In this document: in pieces, positions 34,667 through 44,595 of the stretch | Position numbering within the stretch: the stretch's first letter is position 1 | Layout of the letters: the number at the start of each line of letters is the position of its first letter | Origin: Caballeronia arvi | GTDB taxonomy: Bacteria; Pseudomonadota; Gammaproteobacteria; Burkholderiales; Burkholderiaceae | DNA length: 64,000 nt | Assembly (NCBI RefSeq): GCF_001544695.2 | Contig: NZ_FCOM02000011.1 | Span: 144,752-208,751 of the forward strand | Reading direction: 5' to 3' | Translations under genes and position numbers: made by a program | Notes under the pieces: model-generated | The model's input: the letters and a program-made list of their open reading frames with translations, nothing else | Told to the model about the DNA's origin: nothing | Database searches by the model: none

Positions 34667-35254
34667 TTAACCGCGCGCTTCCAGCACGAGGTCGATGTAT
34701 TCATAGGCGACGCGCAGCGCGCCTTTCGTGTCGAACGGTTCGCCGGCGAGTGCGCCGCGCAGCCAAAGGCCGTCGATCAGCGCGGCGAGACCGCTCGCGG
34801 CGCGGCGCGCGGCGGGCTTCGTCAGCGCTCGCGCGAAATCCGCACAAAGGTTCGAATAAAGCCGCCGCGTGTTCACGTGCTGCAGCCGCCGCAACTCGGG
34901 CTTGTGCATGCTTTCCGACCAGAACGCCAGCCAGGTCTTCATGACCGGCCCGTTCACCTGTTCGACATCGAAATTCGCCGCGACGACCGCGCGCAGCTTC
35001 GAGCGCGGATCGGGCTTTGCGGCCTTGCGGCGGCGCGCCGTGCCCTGCCACAGCGAGCGCAACACGTGGCGCATCGTGGCTTCGAGCAGGCCGTCCTTGT
35101 CGCCGAAATAATGGCTCACGATGCCCGTCGACGTGCTCGCGCGCTGCGCCACCGAGGCGAGCGTCGCGCCCGCGAGCCCGGACTGGTCGATGGTGTGCAG
35201 CGTGGCGTCGATGAGTTGCGCGCGGCGGATTTCGCGCATTCCGAGCTTGGGCAT
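34667..35254 (-). CDS. betI: TetR family choline-responsive repressor
   Basis: A 195-residue BetI. The N-terminal HTH includes '[17 protein letters not shown]' and '[22 protein letters not shown]'; the C-terminal ligand domain has '[17 protein letters not shown]', characteristic of BetI. It represses its own operon until choline is present. The start at [10 protein letters not shown] matches family N-termini. Its operator lies 45 bp upstream. Confidence 0.95.
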   Translation of the reverse strand: MPKLGMREIRRAQLIDATLHTIDQSGLAGATLASVAQRASTSTGIVSHYFGDKDGLLEATMRHVLRSLWQGTARRRKAAKPDPRSKLRAVVAANFDVEQVNGPVMKTWLAFWSESMHKPELRRLQHVNTRRLYSNLCADFARALTKPAARRAASGLAALIDGLWLRGALAGEPFDTKGALRVAYEYIDLVLEARG

Positions 35255-35282
35255 GGTTCGAGTCAAGGGAAATCGTCCGTTG

Positions 35283-35311
35283 ATACTAGTTTTTTTATAT
35301 TGAACGGTCAA
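35283..35311 (-). promoter_or_regulatory. Promoter of betIBA
   Basis: On the minus strand: -35 TTGACC (35306-35311) and -10 TAGTAT (35283-35288) with a 17-bp spacer that contains an A7 tract. The BetI palindrome covers the -35 box. Confidence 0.72.
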
Positions 35312-35312
35312 T
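35299..35312. promoter_or_regulatory. BetI operator
   Basis: ATTGAACGGTCAAT: inverted arms ATTGA and TCAAT around ACGG. It agrees with BetI boxes known from other Proteobacteria (TTGAAC...TTCAA type) and overlaps the -35 box of the betIBA promoter, the expected position for repression. Confidence 0.8.
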
Positions 35313-35468
35313 CAACAAAAAGAGGTCGCAAAGGCGATGTCGGTTTCAGTCAAACGCGCGTCGCATTGAGTGTCAGTCGCGTGCTCGTGGCGGCGTACGC
35401 TCGTTGGACGGGCGTGGTCATCGTTCGGATGTATCGCGCGTGCCGTCCACGAAACAAGGAGACGATCA

Positions 35469-36665
35469 ATGAGCAGCAATCGCGGCGTCGTTTATCTGGG
35501 GCAGGGCAAGGTCGAAGTGCAATCCATCGACTATCCGAAAATGGTCGATCCACGCGGGCGGGCCATCGGCCACGGCGTCATTCTGAAAGTCGTCAGCACC
35601 AACATTTGCGGCTCGGATCAGCACATGGTGCGCGGCCGCACGACGGCGGAAGTCGGCCTCGTGCTCGGCCATGAAATCACGGGCGAGGTGATCGAAATCG
35701 GGCGAGATGTCGAGACGCTTTCTATCGGCGATCTCGTTTCGGTGCCGTTCAATGTCGCATGCGGCCGCTGTCCGACGTGCAAGGCGCAGCACACGGGCGT
35801 GTGCCTGAACGTGAATCCGTCGCGCGCGGGCGGCGCGTATGGCTATGTCGACATGGGCGGCTGGATCGGCGGCCAGGCGGAATACGTGATGGTTCCGTAT
35901 GCGGACTTCAATCTGCTGAAGTTTCCCGACAAGGCGCAGGCGATGTCGAAGATCCGCGACCTGACCTGCCTGTCCGACATTCTTCCGACGGGTTATCACG
36001 GCGCGGTGATGGCGGGCGTCGGGCCGGGCTCGACGGTGTATGTCGCGGGCGCGGGACCGGTCGGGATGGCGGCGGCGGCATCGGCGCGCTTGCTGGGCGC
36101 GGCGTGCACGATCGTCGGCGACATGAACGAGGAGCGACTTGCGCACGCGCGTGCGATGGGCTTCGAGACGATCAACCTGTCGAAGGACGCGACGCTGGGT
36201 GAGCAGATCGAGCAGATTCTCGGCAAGCCGGAAGTCGATTGCGCGGTCGATTGCGTGGGTTTCGAGGCGCACGGCCACGGCACCGACAGCGGCCATGAAG
36301 CGCCCGCCACGGTGCTGAACTCGCTGATGGAAATCACGAAGGCCGCGGGCGCGATCGGCATTCCGGGCCTCTATGTGACCGACGATCCGGGCGCCGTCGA
36401 TGCTGCCGCGAAGAAGGGCAGCCTGAGCATCCGCCTGGGCCTTGGCTGGGCGAAGTCGCACTCGTTCCACACGGGCCAGACGCCTGTGATGAAGTACAAC
36501 CGCAATCTGATGCAGGCGATTCTGTGGGACCGTTTGCCGATTGCGGATATCGTGAACGTGACGGCCGTATCGCTCGATGAAGCGCCGGATGGCTACCGCA
36601 AGTTCGATGGCGGCGCGCCGCGCAAGTTCGTCATCGATCCGCATGGGCTGCTGAAAGCGGCGTGA
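35469..36665 (+). CDS. fdhA: Glutathione-independent formaldehyde dehydrogenase
   Basis: A 398-residue zinc-dependent medium-chain dehydrogenase of the Pseudomonas putida FdhA type. Catalytic zinc residues are in 'STNICGSDQHM' and 'GHEITGEV'; the structural zinc lobe is 'CGRCPTCKAQHTGVC'; the NAD Rossmann motif is 'VAGAGPVGMAAA'. It oxidises formaldehyde released by DgcAB and sarcosine oxidase to formate. The start at MSSNRGVVYL follows 'AAGGAGACGATCA'. Divergent from betIBA, sharing a 214-bp region with the BetI operator. Confidence 0.95.
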   Translation: MSSNRGVVYLGQGKVEVQSIDYPKMVDPRGRAIGHGVILKVVSTNICGSDQHMVRGRTTAEVGLVLGHEITGEVIEIGRDVETLSIGDLVSVPFNVACGRCPTCKAQHTGVCLNVNPSRAGGAYGYVDMGGWIGGQAEYVMVPYADFNLLKFPDKAQAMSKIRDLTCLSDILPTGYHGAVMAGVGPGSTVYVAGAGPVGMAAAASARLLGAACTIVGDMNEERLAHARAMGFETINLSKDATLGEQIEQILGKPEVDCAVDCVGFEAHGHGTDSGHEAPATVLNSLMEITKAAGAIGIPGLYVTDDPGAVDAAAKKGSLSIRLGLGWAKSHSFHTGQTPVMKYNRNLMQAILWDRLPIADIVNVTAVSLDEAPDGYRKFDGGAPRKFVIDPHGLLKAA

Positions 36666-36704
36666 TTTAGCAACAGCATCGAAAACGGCGGCATACTTGA
36701 CGGT

Positions 36705-37235
36705 ATGACCGCCAATTATCTCCGCACTGCGCTCACTTTTCGGCTCGCCCTCGCCGACGACGCCGCCGAGATCGCGCGCATCCACGTCAAGGCCTGGCAG
36801 GCCGCATATCGTTCGATCTTTCCCGCTGCATATCTCGATTCCCTTTCGGTTCCAAAGCGTCAGGCGCTATGGACGCAACTGATTGCGCGCGGCATGCCGC
36901 GTGTGATGCTGGCGCAGCGCGACGATGTGATGCTGGGCTGGATTGCGTGGGGCGCTTCACGCGACTACGACAGTAGTCAGACGGATGCTGAAATCGAGGC
37001 GATCTATATCGACCCGCCGCATTGGCGCGAAGGTGCGGGGAGGATGTTGATCGATGAGGCGATCAACGCGGCGGCAAGCGAAGGTTATCGACAGATGACG
37101 CTGTGGGCGCTGGAAGAAAACGTGCGCGGGCTGCGTTTTTATAAAGCGCTTGGATTTGCGCTGGATGGGGTGTTCAGAACGGAGAGGGTGGGCGGGTGTG
37201 AGGTGTGTGAAACGCGGCTACGAATGGCGATATAG
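36705..37235 (+). CDS. GNAT family N-acetyltransferase
   Basis: A 176-residue GNAT protein. 'FRLALADDAAEIARIHVKAW' opens the fold; the acetyl-CoA loop (Q/R-x-x-G-x-G/A type) is 'PPHWREGAGRMLIDEAI', and 'LWALEENVRGLRFYKALGF' is the typical C-terminal beta-alpha unit. The substrate is unknown. It ends where a long intergenic repeat begins. Confidence 0.85.
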   Translation: MTANYLRTALTFRLALADDAAEIARIHVKAWQAAYRSIFPAAYLDSLSVPKRQALWTQLIARGMPRVMLAQRDDVMLGWIAWGASRDYDSSQTDAEIEAIYIDPPHWREGAGRMLIDEAINAAASEGYRQMTLWALEENVRGLRFYKALGFALDGVFRTERVGGCEVCETRLRMAI

Positions 37236-37250
37236 AAAACCGTGAAAACC

Positions 37251-37566
37251 GATTGACCCATCGGCCGCACAGCGGGCCGGAGCGTGCAAGGGCTGCGCCA
37301 GAGAGCTAAGCGGCGCGACCAGACAGACCGTGCGCGATCCAAGCCGGAAGAGACCTATGAGGGCACTCGCTACGCTGGGGGCCATTCAACCGATCGCCTG
37401 TGCCGCGGCCGGCATGAAGTGCTTAGGCTGGGGATAGCTGTTTCTTTGGTGACTTTCTTTGCGTCGACCAGAGTTGGCGCTTTAGCGCTTACTCTGGTCC
37501 CGAGCAAAGAAAGTTACCCCCGCCCCGGGGAGGGGCAGAGCAAACAGACCGACACGAAATCAGGTT
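37251..37566 (+). repeat. Intergenic repeat element, copy A (with nested hairpin)
   Basis: About 315 bp clearly related to 50526-50803 over its length. It contains the conserved core TTGGTGACTTTCTTTGC...GCAAAGAAAGTTACCCCCGCC. Here the loop between the GACTTTCTTTGC and GCAAAGAAAGT arms is enlarged by about 40 bp (about 37463-37503), which itself folds: CGACCAGAGT pairs with ACTCTGGTC. It lies between two convergent genes. Confidence 0.85.
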
Positions 37567-37581
37567 TTCACGACAAAAACC

Positions 37582-38589
37582 CTAAGCCACCAAAACGGAA
37601 GAGGGAGAAGAAACCGAAGACAAAGAAGGCACTTGCTTCCTGCGTTCCCGCGTCGGCGCGGTCCCAAACGCATCGCGATAGCTTTTAGAAAAATGGCAAG
37701 CCGACTGAAACCCGCAAGCCATTGTGATATGCATGATCGACATATCCGTCTGAAGGAGCAGCTCGCGAGCGCGTCGCAAGCGCAAAGTCAGATAGTAATG
37801 CGTCGGCGTCATGCCAAGATGCTCACGGAAAAGCCGCTGCAACTGCCGCTGCGACATCCCCGCCAGCCGCGCCAATTCCTCCCGCGACAAAGGCTCTTCG
37901 ATGTTGTTCTCCATCAGCGAGATGACTTCGAAGAGCGACTTGTTGGCCGATCCAAGCCGAGCCACCAAAGGCATGCGCTGCTGCGCAGAAGTATCCCGCA
38001 CATGTTCGACGATGAACTGCTCGGCGATCTGCGTGACCCGCGCCGTACCGACGCGTGAAGCGATCAGATTGAGCATCATGTCGAGCGGCGCGACACCGCC
38101 CGTGCACGTGACCCGATCGCGATCGACAACGAAAAGCTCTTTGAGAAAGCGCGTATCGGGAAACTCTTCTTTAAGCGCCGACATGTTTTCCCAATGAATC
38201 GCGCAGGCATAACCGGCGAGCAGGCCGGCGCGCGCCAACGCATACGTTCCGGTACACAGAGAACCCAGCACGCTCCCAGTACGAGCAAACCGTCGCAAAG
38301 CAGACAGATGCTCGGAAGTCGTCGAACGCTGCACGTCGATGCCGCCGACCACGAACACGATGTCGGGCTTTCCCACGCAATCGACCGGACCGGTATCGAC
38401 GGAAAGTCCGTTGCTCGCCGTCACCGGCCCGCCTTCCGGACTCACGATGGACCATCGATAGAGCGGCTGCCCCGTCAGGTAATTCGCCATGCGCAGCACT
38501 TCGATCGCATTGGTGAACGCGATCATCGTGAAGTCGGGGAGCGGCATGAACGCGAAGTGCGACAGCGACGCCGTGCGATCGGAGGACAT
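37582..38589 (-). CDS. GlxA family transcriptional regulator (GbdR-like)
   Basis: A 335-residue DJ-1/PfpI plus AraC-HTH protein ('GSLCTGTYALARAGLL'; 'LARLAGMSQRQLQRLFR'; 'MACGFQSACHFSKSY'). It is transcribed away from the betaine-to-sarcosine gene run, as gbdR is next to gbc/dgc genes in Pseudomonas. GbdR senses glycine betaine and dimethylglycine and activates their catabolism; this is the best candidate for that role here. The C-terminal Ser/Val-rich tail is unusual. Confidence 0.9.
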   Translation of the reverse strand: MSSDRTASLSHFAFMPLPDFTMIAFTNAIEVLRMANYLTGQPLYRWSIVSPEGGPVTASNGLSVDTGPVDCVGKPDIVFVVGGIDVQRSTTSEHLSALRRFARTGSVLGSLCTGTYALARAGLLAGYACAIHWENMSALKEEFPDTRFLKELFVVDRDRVTCTGGVAPLDMMLNLIASRVGTARVTQIAEQFIVEHVRDTSAQQRMPLVARLGSANKSLFEVISLMENNIEEPLSREELARLAGMSQRQLQRLFREHLGMTPTHYYLTLRLRRARELLLQTDMSIMHITMACGFQSACHFSKSYRDAFGTAPTRERRKQVPSLSSVSSPSSVLVA

Positions 38590-38857
38590 GTGAGGACTGA
38601 TTCCTTGGAATCTATTGATTGGCGCCGTTCAAGTCGCGGCGCTTTGCCACTTTTCTAATTTTGATTTCGAGTGCAACTACCATGCCATCAGGCTAAACCC
38701 TGAGCCCTACAAGGCACCCGCCATGCTCCGCTGCGCCCACGCACTTGCGCGGGGCCATGCGCGACAAGGAAAGCACTGCCATAGCGCACGATCGTTCCGG
38801 CGCAGTGCAGCAGGTCAAATAAAAAATTGCGCTACACCGGATCGCAAGTCGCCACTT
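38590..38857. other. Upstream region of the betaine/dimethylglycine operon, distal part
   Basis: No gene is seen in this stretch. It separates the GbdR-like regulator from the divergent dipeptidase operon and should contain the promoter of the regulator gene. Confidence 0.5.
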
Positions 38858-38884
38858 GTCGAAAACAGACGCGCATGTCGGAAA
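38858..38884 (+). promoter_or_regulatory. Candidate activator half-sites upstream of the dipeptidase-dgc-gbc operon
   Basis: GTCGAAA at 38858 and GTCGGAAAAG at 38877, 19 nt apart. The second half-site with its flank (TGTCGGAAAAG) is identical to the one at 49172-49182 in front of the betaine-binding protein gene. The spacing deviates from the 21 nt of the other four sites. It lies 145 bp before the dipeptidase start codon. Confidence 0.4.
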
Positions 38885-39029
38885 AGGTAAAGAACACGTC
38901 TGAATTCGTAAATTGACCGGCAGGGCGAAAGACAAGAATAGACGCACTGACACAGGCATCGAGCGGGCGAAGAAAAGCCCACCGAACCTAAGTGTTTCCC
39001 CTCTACCCGGCAACACGGAGCACACACAG

Positions 39030-40001
39030 ATGAGCACCCTGCACGACAACAGCATCATCATCGACGGACTGAATATCTCGAAGTTCGAACGCTCCGTGTT
39101 CGAGGATATGAGAAAGGGCAATGTCACCGCAGTGAACTGCACTGTCTCGGTATGGGAAGACTTCCAGAAGACCATCGACAACATCGCGGAGATGAAGCAG
39201 CAGATCCGCGAATACAGCGAAATCCTCACGCTCGTGCGCACGACCGACGACATCCTGCGCGCGAAAAAGGAAAACAAGACCGGCATCATCTTCGGCTTCC
39301 AGAACTCGTATGCGTTCGAGGACAACCTCGGCTACATCGAAGTGTTCAAGGAGCTCGGCGTGAACGTGGTGCAGCTTTGCTACAACACGCAGAATCTCGT
39401 CGGCACGGGTTGCTATGAACCGGACGGCGGTCTCTCGGGTTATGGCAAGGAAGTGATCCACGAGATGAATCGCGTGGGCATCGTGGTCGACCTCTCGCAC
39501 GTCGGCGCGAAGACTTCTTCCGATGCGATCGCCTGCTCGAAGAAGCCCGTCACGTATTCGCACTGCTGCCCGTCGGGTCTCAAGGATCATCCGCGCAACA
39601 AGTCCGATGACCAGTTGCGCGAGATCGCGGACGCCAATGGCTTCGTCGGCGTGACGATGTTCTCGCCGTTCCTCAAGAAAGGCCCGGACGCGACCGTCGA
39701 CGATTATCTCGAAGCGATCGATTACGTGATCAATGTGATCGGCGAAGACAAGGTCGGTATCGGCACTGACTTCACGCAAGGCTATAGCACCGAATTCTTC
39801 GACTGGATCACGCACGACAAGGGCCGTTATCGCCGTTTGACGAATTTCGGCAAGGTGGTGAATCCGGAAGGCATTCGCACGATCGGCGAATTCCCGAACC
39901 TGACCGCCGCAATGGAAAAGGCCGGCTGGAGCGAGTCGCGCATCAAGAAAGTCATGGGCGATAACTGGATGCGCTACTTCGGCGAAGTCTGGAACGTCTG
40001 A
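39030..40001 (+). CDS. Membrane dipeptidase family (renal dipeptidase-like) protein
   Basis: A 323-residue peptidase M19 family protein: 'IIIDGLNISKFERSVFEDM' at the N-terminus, 'IIFGFQNSYAFEDNLGYIEV', the metal-binding His in 'VDLSHVGAKTSSDAI' and in 'YSHCCPSGLKDHPRN', and 'VGIGTDFTQGY'. Orthologues precede dgcA in pseudomonads, where they are part of the GbdR regulon; the substrate is unknown. The DGH motif of classic M19 enzymes is DGL here, so metal binding may differ. The start at MSTLHDNSII is chosen for its domain fit. First gene of a nine-gene run. Confidence 0.9.
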   Translation: MSTLHDNSIIIDGLNISKFERSVFEDMRKGNVTAVNCTVSVWEDFQKTIDNIAEMKQQIREYSEILTLVRTTDDILRAKKENKTGIIFGFQNSYAFEDNLGYIEVFKELGVNVVQLCYNTQNLVGTGCYEPDGGLSGYGKEVIHEMNRVGIVVDLSHVGAKTSSDAIACSKKPVTYSHCCPSGLKDHPRNKSDDQLREIADANGFVGVTMFSPFLKKGPDATVDDYLEAIDYVINVIGEDKVGIGTDFTQGYSTEFFDWITHDKGRYRRLTNFGKVVNPEGIRTIGEFPNLTAAMEKAGWSESRIKKVMGDNWMRYFGEVWNV

Positions 40002-40036
40002 ATCTGAGAGCAACGACAAATACAAGGAACCCTGCG

Positions 40037-40567
40037 ATGCAACCGCAACTGCCTATCGACGTCGATCCGCAAACCGGCGTATGGACCACCGACGCGCTGC
40101 CGATGCTGTACGTGCCGCGCCATTTCTTCACGAACAATCACGTCGCCGTCGAAGAAGCGCTCGGCCGCGACACGTATGCCGAGATTCTTTATAAAGCCGG
40201 CTACAAGTCTGCCTATCACTGGTGCGACAAGGAAGCCGAGAAGCACGGCATCAGCGGCATGGCCACGTTCGAGCATTACCTGAAGCGTTTGTCGCAACGC
40301 GGCTGGGGCCTGTTCGACATCGTCGAAGCCGACCCGACGACGTCGCATGCGCGCATCCATCTGCGTCACTCGTCGTTCGTGCTTCAGCAACCGGGCAAGC
40401 AAGGCAAGCTCTGCTACATGTTCGCAGGCTGGTTTGCCGGCGCGATGGACTGGGTCAATGACACCGCGCCCGACAGCGCGAAGAAAGGCCCGCGCTCGAA
40501 GTCGATCGAAACGCAATGCGCTGCCGAAGGCCATGCTCATTGCGTATTTGAAGTATCGCCGCTGTAA
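40037..40567 (+). CDS. V4R/DUF5943-type protein of the dimethylglycine operon
   Basis: A 176-residue protein with a 4-vinyl-reductase-like (V4R) ligand-binding fold: '[20 protein letters not shown]', '[17 protein letters not shown]', '[19 protein letters not shown]'. The C-terminal Cys/His pattern is typical for V4R domains and may bind zinc. It lies between the dipeptidase and dgcA, as in pseudomonads, where the product has no defined function. Confidence 0.85.
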   Translation: MQPQLPIDVDPQTGVWTTDALPMLYVPRHFFTNNHVAVEEALGRDTYAEILYKAGYKSAYHWCDKEAEKHGISGMATFEHYLKRLSQRGWGLFDIVEADPTTSHARIHLRHSSFVLQQPGKQGKLCYMFAGWFAGAMDWVNDTAPDSAKKGPRSKSIETQCAAEGHAHCVFEVSPL

Positions 40568-40596
40568 GCAAAGACACCATTCCGAGGTCGATCGCA

Positions 40597-42660
40597 ATGC
40601 GTTACCCGAACCTTTTCAAGCCTCTTCAGCTCAACAAGCTCACGTTGCGCAACCGCATCGTCAGCACCGCGCATGCCGAGGTCTATGCCGACGCGGGCGG
40701 CCTGCCCGGTGATCGCTATATCCGTTACTACGAGGAGAAGGCGAAGGGCGGCGTCGGCCTCGCCGTGTGCGGCGGTTCGAGTTCCGTTTCGATCGACAGT
40801 CCGCAAGGCTGGTGGAAGTCGGTGAACCTCGCGACCGACAAAGTTATCGATCCGCTGTCGCGTCTCGCCGAAGCGATGCATCGTCATGGCGCGTTCATCA
40901 TGATCCAGGCGACGCACATGGGCCGCCGCTCCGCATGGCACGGCGAGCACTGGCCGCATCTGATGTCGCCGTCGGGCGTGCGTGAGCCTGTGCATCGCGG
41001 CAACGCGAAGATCATCGAAGTGGAAGAGATTCAGCGCATCATCAAGGACTTCGCAGCGGCCGCGAAGCGCGTGAAGGATGCGGGCATGGATGGCATCGAG
41101 ATCTCGGCGGCGCATCAGCATTTGATCGATCAGTTCTGGAGCCCGCGCACCAATTTCCGCACGGACGAATGGGGCGGCTCGCTCGAAAACCGCATGCGCT
41201 TCGGCACCGAAGTGCTGAAGGCCGTGCGTGAAGCGGTGGGCGCGGATTTCTGCGTCGGCCTGCGCATGTGCGGCGACGAGTTTCATGAAGACGGTCTCTC
41301 TCACGAGAACCTGAAAGAGATCGCGCAGGCGATGTCCGAGACCGGCCTCATCGATTACATCGGTGTGATTGGTTCGGGCGCGGATACGCATAACACGCTC
41401 GCCAACTGCATGCCGCCGATGGCGCTGCCGCCCGAGCCGTTCGTGCATCTCGCGGCGGGCATCAAGACGGTCACGAAGCTGCCGGTCATGCACGCGCAGA
41501 GCATTCGCGATGCGGGCCAGGCCGAACGTCTGCTCGCCAGCGGCATGATCGACCTCGTCGGCATGACGCGCGCGCAAATCGCCGATCCGCATATGGTCAT
41601 CAAGATCCGCGATGGCCGCGAAGACGAGATCAAGCAGTGCGTCGGCGCGAACTATTGCATCGACCGTCAGTACAACGGCCTCGATGTGTTGTGCGTGCAG
41701 AACGCGGCGACGTCGCGTGAAGAGACGATGCCGCATGTCATCGAGAAAACGCGCGGGCCGAAGCGCAAGGTGGTCGTCGTCGGCGCGGGCCCTGCCGGTC
41801 TCGAAGCGGCACGTGTCGCACGTTCGCGTGGTCATGACGTCGTGCTGTTCGAGAAGAACGATTATGTCGGCGGACAGATCATGCTCGCCGCGAAAGCGCC
41901 GCAGCGTGAGCAGATGGCCGGCATCGTGCGCTGGTTCGACATGGAAACGAAGCGTCTCGGGGTCGATCGCCGTCTCGGTGTCGCCGCCGACGACAAGATG
42001 ATCATGGCCGAGAAGCCGGATATCGTCGTGCTCGCGACCGGTGGCTCGTCGTTCACGGGTCAGGTGCCCGCATGGGGCGTCGAGCAAGGTCTGGCGGTCA
42101 GTTCGTGGGACATTCTCTCGGGCAAGGTCGAGCCGGGCAAGAACGTGCTGGTGTATGACGGTGTTTCGACGCATGCGGGCGCGGGCGTCGCGGACTTCAT
42201 CGCGTCGCGCGGCAACAACGTCGAGATCGTCACGCCCGATGTGAAAGTCGCCGACGACACCGGCGGCACCACGTTCCCGATCTTCTATCGACGGCTCTAT
42301 GCACAAGGCGTCATCCATACTCCTAACTATTGGCTCGACAAGGTGTACGAGGAAGACGGCAAGAAGATCGCCGTGCTCCGCAACGAGTACACGGAAGAGC
42401 AGGAGGAACGCGCGGTCGATCAGGTCGTGATCGAAAACGGCATCACGCCCAATGACGCGCTCTACTGGAAGCTGAAGCCAGAGTCGCTCAATCGCGGGCA
42501 GACCGACGTGCACACGCTCTTCGCATCGCAACCGCAGCCGTCGCTCTCCGAAGAACTCGGCAACGGACGCTTCCTGCTGTTCCGCGTCGGCGACTGCATC
42601 TCGATGCACAACATCCACAGCGCGATCTACGATTCGCTGCGCCTCTGCAAAGACTTCTGA
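40597..42660 (+). CDS. dgcA: Dimethylglycine demethylation protein DgcA (TMADH/OYE family)
   Basis: A 687-residue trimethylamine-dehydrogenase-like flavoprotein. The N-terminal FMN TIM barrel covers about 1-345 ('[19 protein letters not shown]'); an iron-sulfur motif follows at 348-366; then the FAD/NAD-type domain ('[17 protein letters not shown]') and a C-terminal domain. With DgcB and an ETF it oxidises dimethylglycine to sarcosine and formaldehyde. Oddity: at the 4Fe-4S motif the residues are Cys348, Ala351, Cys354 and Cys366, where TMADH has four Cys; see findings. The 15-bp gap to dgcB implies one transcript. Confidence 0.93.
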   Translation: MRYPNLFKPLQLNKLTLRNRIVSTAHAEVYADAGGLPGDRYIRYYEEKAKGGVGLAVCGGSSSVSIDSPQGWWKSVNLATDKVIDPLSRLAEAMHRHGAFIMIQATHMGRRSAWHGEHWPHLMSPSGVREPVHRGNAKIIEVEEIQRIIKDFAAAAKRVKDAGMDGIEISAAHQHLIDQFWSPRTNFRTDEWGGSLENRMRFGTEVLKAVREAVGADFCVGLRMCGDEFHEDGLSHENLKEIAQAMSETGLIDYIGVIGSGADTHNTLANCMPPMALPPEPFVHLAAGIKTVTKLPVMHAQSIRDAGQAERLLASGMIDLVGMTRAQIADPHMVIKIRDGREDEIKQCVGANYCIDRQYNGLDVLCVQNAATSREETMPHVIEKTRGPKRKVVVVGAGPAGLEAARVARSRGHDVVLFEKNDYVGGQIMLAAKAPQREQMAGIVRWFDMETKRLGVDRRLGVAADDKMIMAEKPDIVVLATGGSSFTGQVPAWGVEQGLAVSSWDILSGKVEPGKNVLVYDGVSTHAGAGVADFIASRGNNVEIVTPDVKVADDTGGTTFPIFYRRLYAQGVIHTPNYWLDKVYEEDGKKIAVLRNEYTEEQEERAVDQVVIENGITPNDALYWKLKPESLNRGQTDVHTLFASQPQPSLSEELGNGRFLLFRVGDCISMHNIHSAIYDSLRLCKDF

Positions 42661-42674
42661 CGAGGTATTCGACG

Positions 42675-44591
42675 ATGAACCCCGTGTTTGTCATCACCGC
42701 GCTGCTGTGGCTTTCGATGGCGGGCCTGGCCTTCGCCTTGCTCAAGCGCGCAGCCTACTGGCGCGAAGGCCGTGCGACGACGGCCGGCGCATATGGATGG
42801 GCGAATCTGCTGACCATCCCGAAGCGCTATTTCGTGGATCTGCATCATGTCGTGGCGCGCGATCCGTATATCGCGAAGACGCACGTCGCGACCGCGGGCG
42901 GCGCGATCCTCGCGATGGCGCTCGTCTTCATCAACTACGGTCTCGCGATTTATTCGGTCTGGCTCGACCGCGCGATCTTCCTCGCGGCGATCATCATGTT
43001 CGTCGGCGCGGTGTTCGTGTACAAGCGCCGCCGTGCGAAGGACGTGCCCGCGCGTCTGTCGCGTGGACCGTGGGACAGCCTGCCGCTCCTGCTCGGCTCG
43101 TTCGCCGTGGGTCTCGCGTTGTTCACGCTGTTGCCGGCTTCGTGGATGTCCGGTTCGCTCGCGATCATCGTCGCATTGCTGATCGCAGCGGGCGCATACA
43201 CGATGACCTTTGGCGCCGCGCAAGGCGGCCCGATGAAGCACGCGATGGCCGGTCTTCTGCATCTCGCGTTTCATCCGCGCCAGGAACGCTTTCATGCGAA
43301 GACGCAGCATGAACATGATGTCGTGCCGCCGACGGCCTTGAAAAAGCCCGTGCTCGATGCGAAGGAATACGGCGTCGGCAAGCCCGTCGAGTTTCGCTGG
43401 AATCAACTGCTGAGCTTCGATGCCTGCGTGCAATGCGGCAAGTGCGAAGCGGCGTGCCCCGCGTTCGCATCGGGCCAGCCGCTGAATCCGAAGAAGCTGA
43501 TTCAGGATCTCGTCGTCGGCATGGTCGGCGGTTCCGACTCGCAATACGCAGGCAGCCCGACGCCCGGCATTCCGGTCGGCAAGCATTCGGGCGGTCCGGC
43601 CAAGCCGCTGATCTCGCAGATGATCGAAGCCGACACGATATGGTCATGCACCACATGCCGCGCTTGCGTGCAGGAGTGCCCGATGCTGATCGAGCACGTC
43701 GATGCGATCGTCGATATGCGGCGTAACCAGACGCTAGTGGAAGGCGATGTGCCGGGCAAAGGCCCGATCACGCTCGCGAACTTGCGCGAGACGGGCAGTC
43801 AGAACGGCTATGACATCGGCGCGCGTTACGACTGGTCCGTCGATCTGCAAGTGCAGGTGGCGCAGCCGGGACGTCCGGTCGATGTGCTGCTGATCGCAGG
43901 CGAAGGCGCGTTCGACATGCGTTATCAGCGCACGCTGCGCGCATTGGCGAAAGTGTTGAACAAGGCGGGCGTCGATTACGCGGTGCTCGGCGGCGTGGAG
44001 ACGGATACCGGCGACACCGCGCGTCGTCTCGGCGATGAAGCCACGTTCCAGCAATGCGCATCGAAGCTGATGAACACGCTGTCGCAGTATCAATTCCGCC
44101 GCATCGTCACGGCCGATCCGCACGTTCTGCATAGCCTGCGCAACGAGTATCGCGCGCTGGGCGGCTATTACGAAGTGCAGCATCACACCGCGTTCATGGC
44201 CGAGCTCGTCGCGAGCGGCAAGCTCACGCCGAAGGCCGCCGCCGTGCTCGCCGACAAGAAGATCACGTATCACGATCCGTGCTATCTCGGCCGCTACAAC
44301 GGCGAAACCGAAGCGCCGCGCAAGCTCTTGAAGACCATCGGCATCAAGGTCGTCGAGATGGAACGTCACGGCATGCGCGCGCGCTGCTGCGGCGGCGGCG
44401 GCGGCGCGCCGCTGACCGATATCCCCGGCAAGCAGCGCATCCCCGATATCCGCATCGCCGATGCGAAGTCGATCGGCGCGGAAGTGGTCGCGGTCGGTTG
44501 CCCGCAATGCACCGCGATGCTCGAAGGCGTGGTCGGTCCTCGTCCCGAAGTGCTCGACGTGGCGGAGCTGGTCGCCGCAGCGCTGGAGTGA
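42675..44591 (+). CDS. dgcB: Dimethylglycine demethylation protein DgcB (membrane Fe-S protein)
   Basis: A 638-residue protein. The N-terminal DUF3483 region has about four membrane helices (residues 1-180). Two 4Fe-4S motifs follow: 'CVQCGKCEAACPAF' near 253 and 'CTTCRACVQECPM' near 325. The C-terminal half has CCG/heterodisulfide-reductase-type Cys clusters: 'CYLGRYNGE', 'CCGGGGGAP' and 'GCPQCTAM'. It probably passes electrons from DgcA or ETF to the quinone pool. Same order as in Pseudomonas. Confidence 0.93.
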   Translation: MNPVFVITALLWLSMAGLAFALLKRAAYWREGRATTAGAYGWANLLTIPKRYFVDLHHVVARDPYIAKTHVATAGGAILAMALVFINYGLAIYSVWLDRAIFLAAIIMFVGAVFVYKRRRAKDVPARLSRGPWDSLPLLLGSFAVGLALFTLLPASWMSGSLAIIVALLIAAGAYTMTFGAAQGGPMKHAMAGLLHLAFHPRQERFHAKTQHEHDVVPPTALKKPVLDAKEYGVGKPVEFRWNQLLSFDACVQCGKCEAACPAFASGQPLNPKKLIQDLVVGMVGGSDSQYAGSPTPGIPVGKHSGGPAKPLISQMIEADTIWSCTTCRACVQECPMLIEHVDAIVDMRRNQTLVEGDVPGKGPITLANLRETGSQNGYDIGARYDWSVDLQVQVAQPGRPVDVLLIAGEGAFDMRYQRTLRALAKVLNKAGVDYAVLGGVETDTGDTARRLGDEATFQQCASKLMNTLSQYQFRRIVTADPHVLHSLRNEYRALGGYYEVQHHTAFMAELVASGKLTPKAAAVLADKKITYHDPCYLGRYNGETEAPRKLLKTIGIKVVEMERHGMRARCCGGGGGAPLTDIPGKQRIPDIRIADAKSIGAEVVAVGCPQCTAMLEGVVGPRPEVLDVAELVAAALE

Positions 44592-44595
44592 AGCG

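Noticed and set aside
38858..38884. Inclusion of the dipeptidase upstream half-sites in the 21-nt operator set
   Set aside because: Half-sites are present but spaced 19 nt, so it is listed as a separate, weaker site.
40537..42618. 693-codon minus-strand open frame across dgcA
   Set aside because: Antisense to dgcA, no ribosome binding site, composition of a codon-bias shadow.
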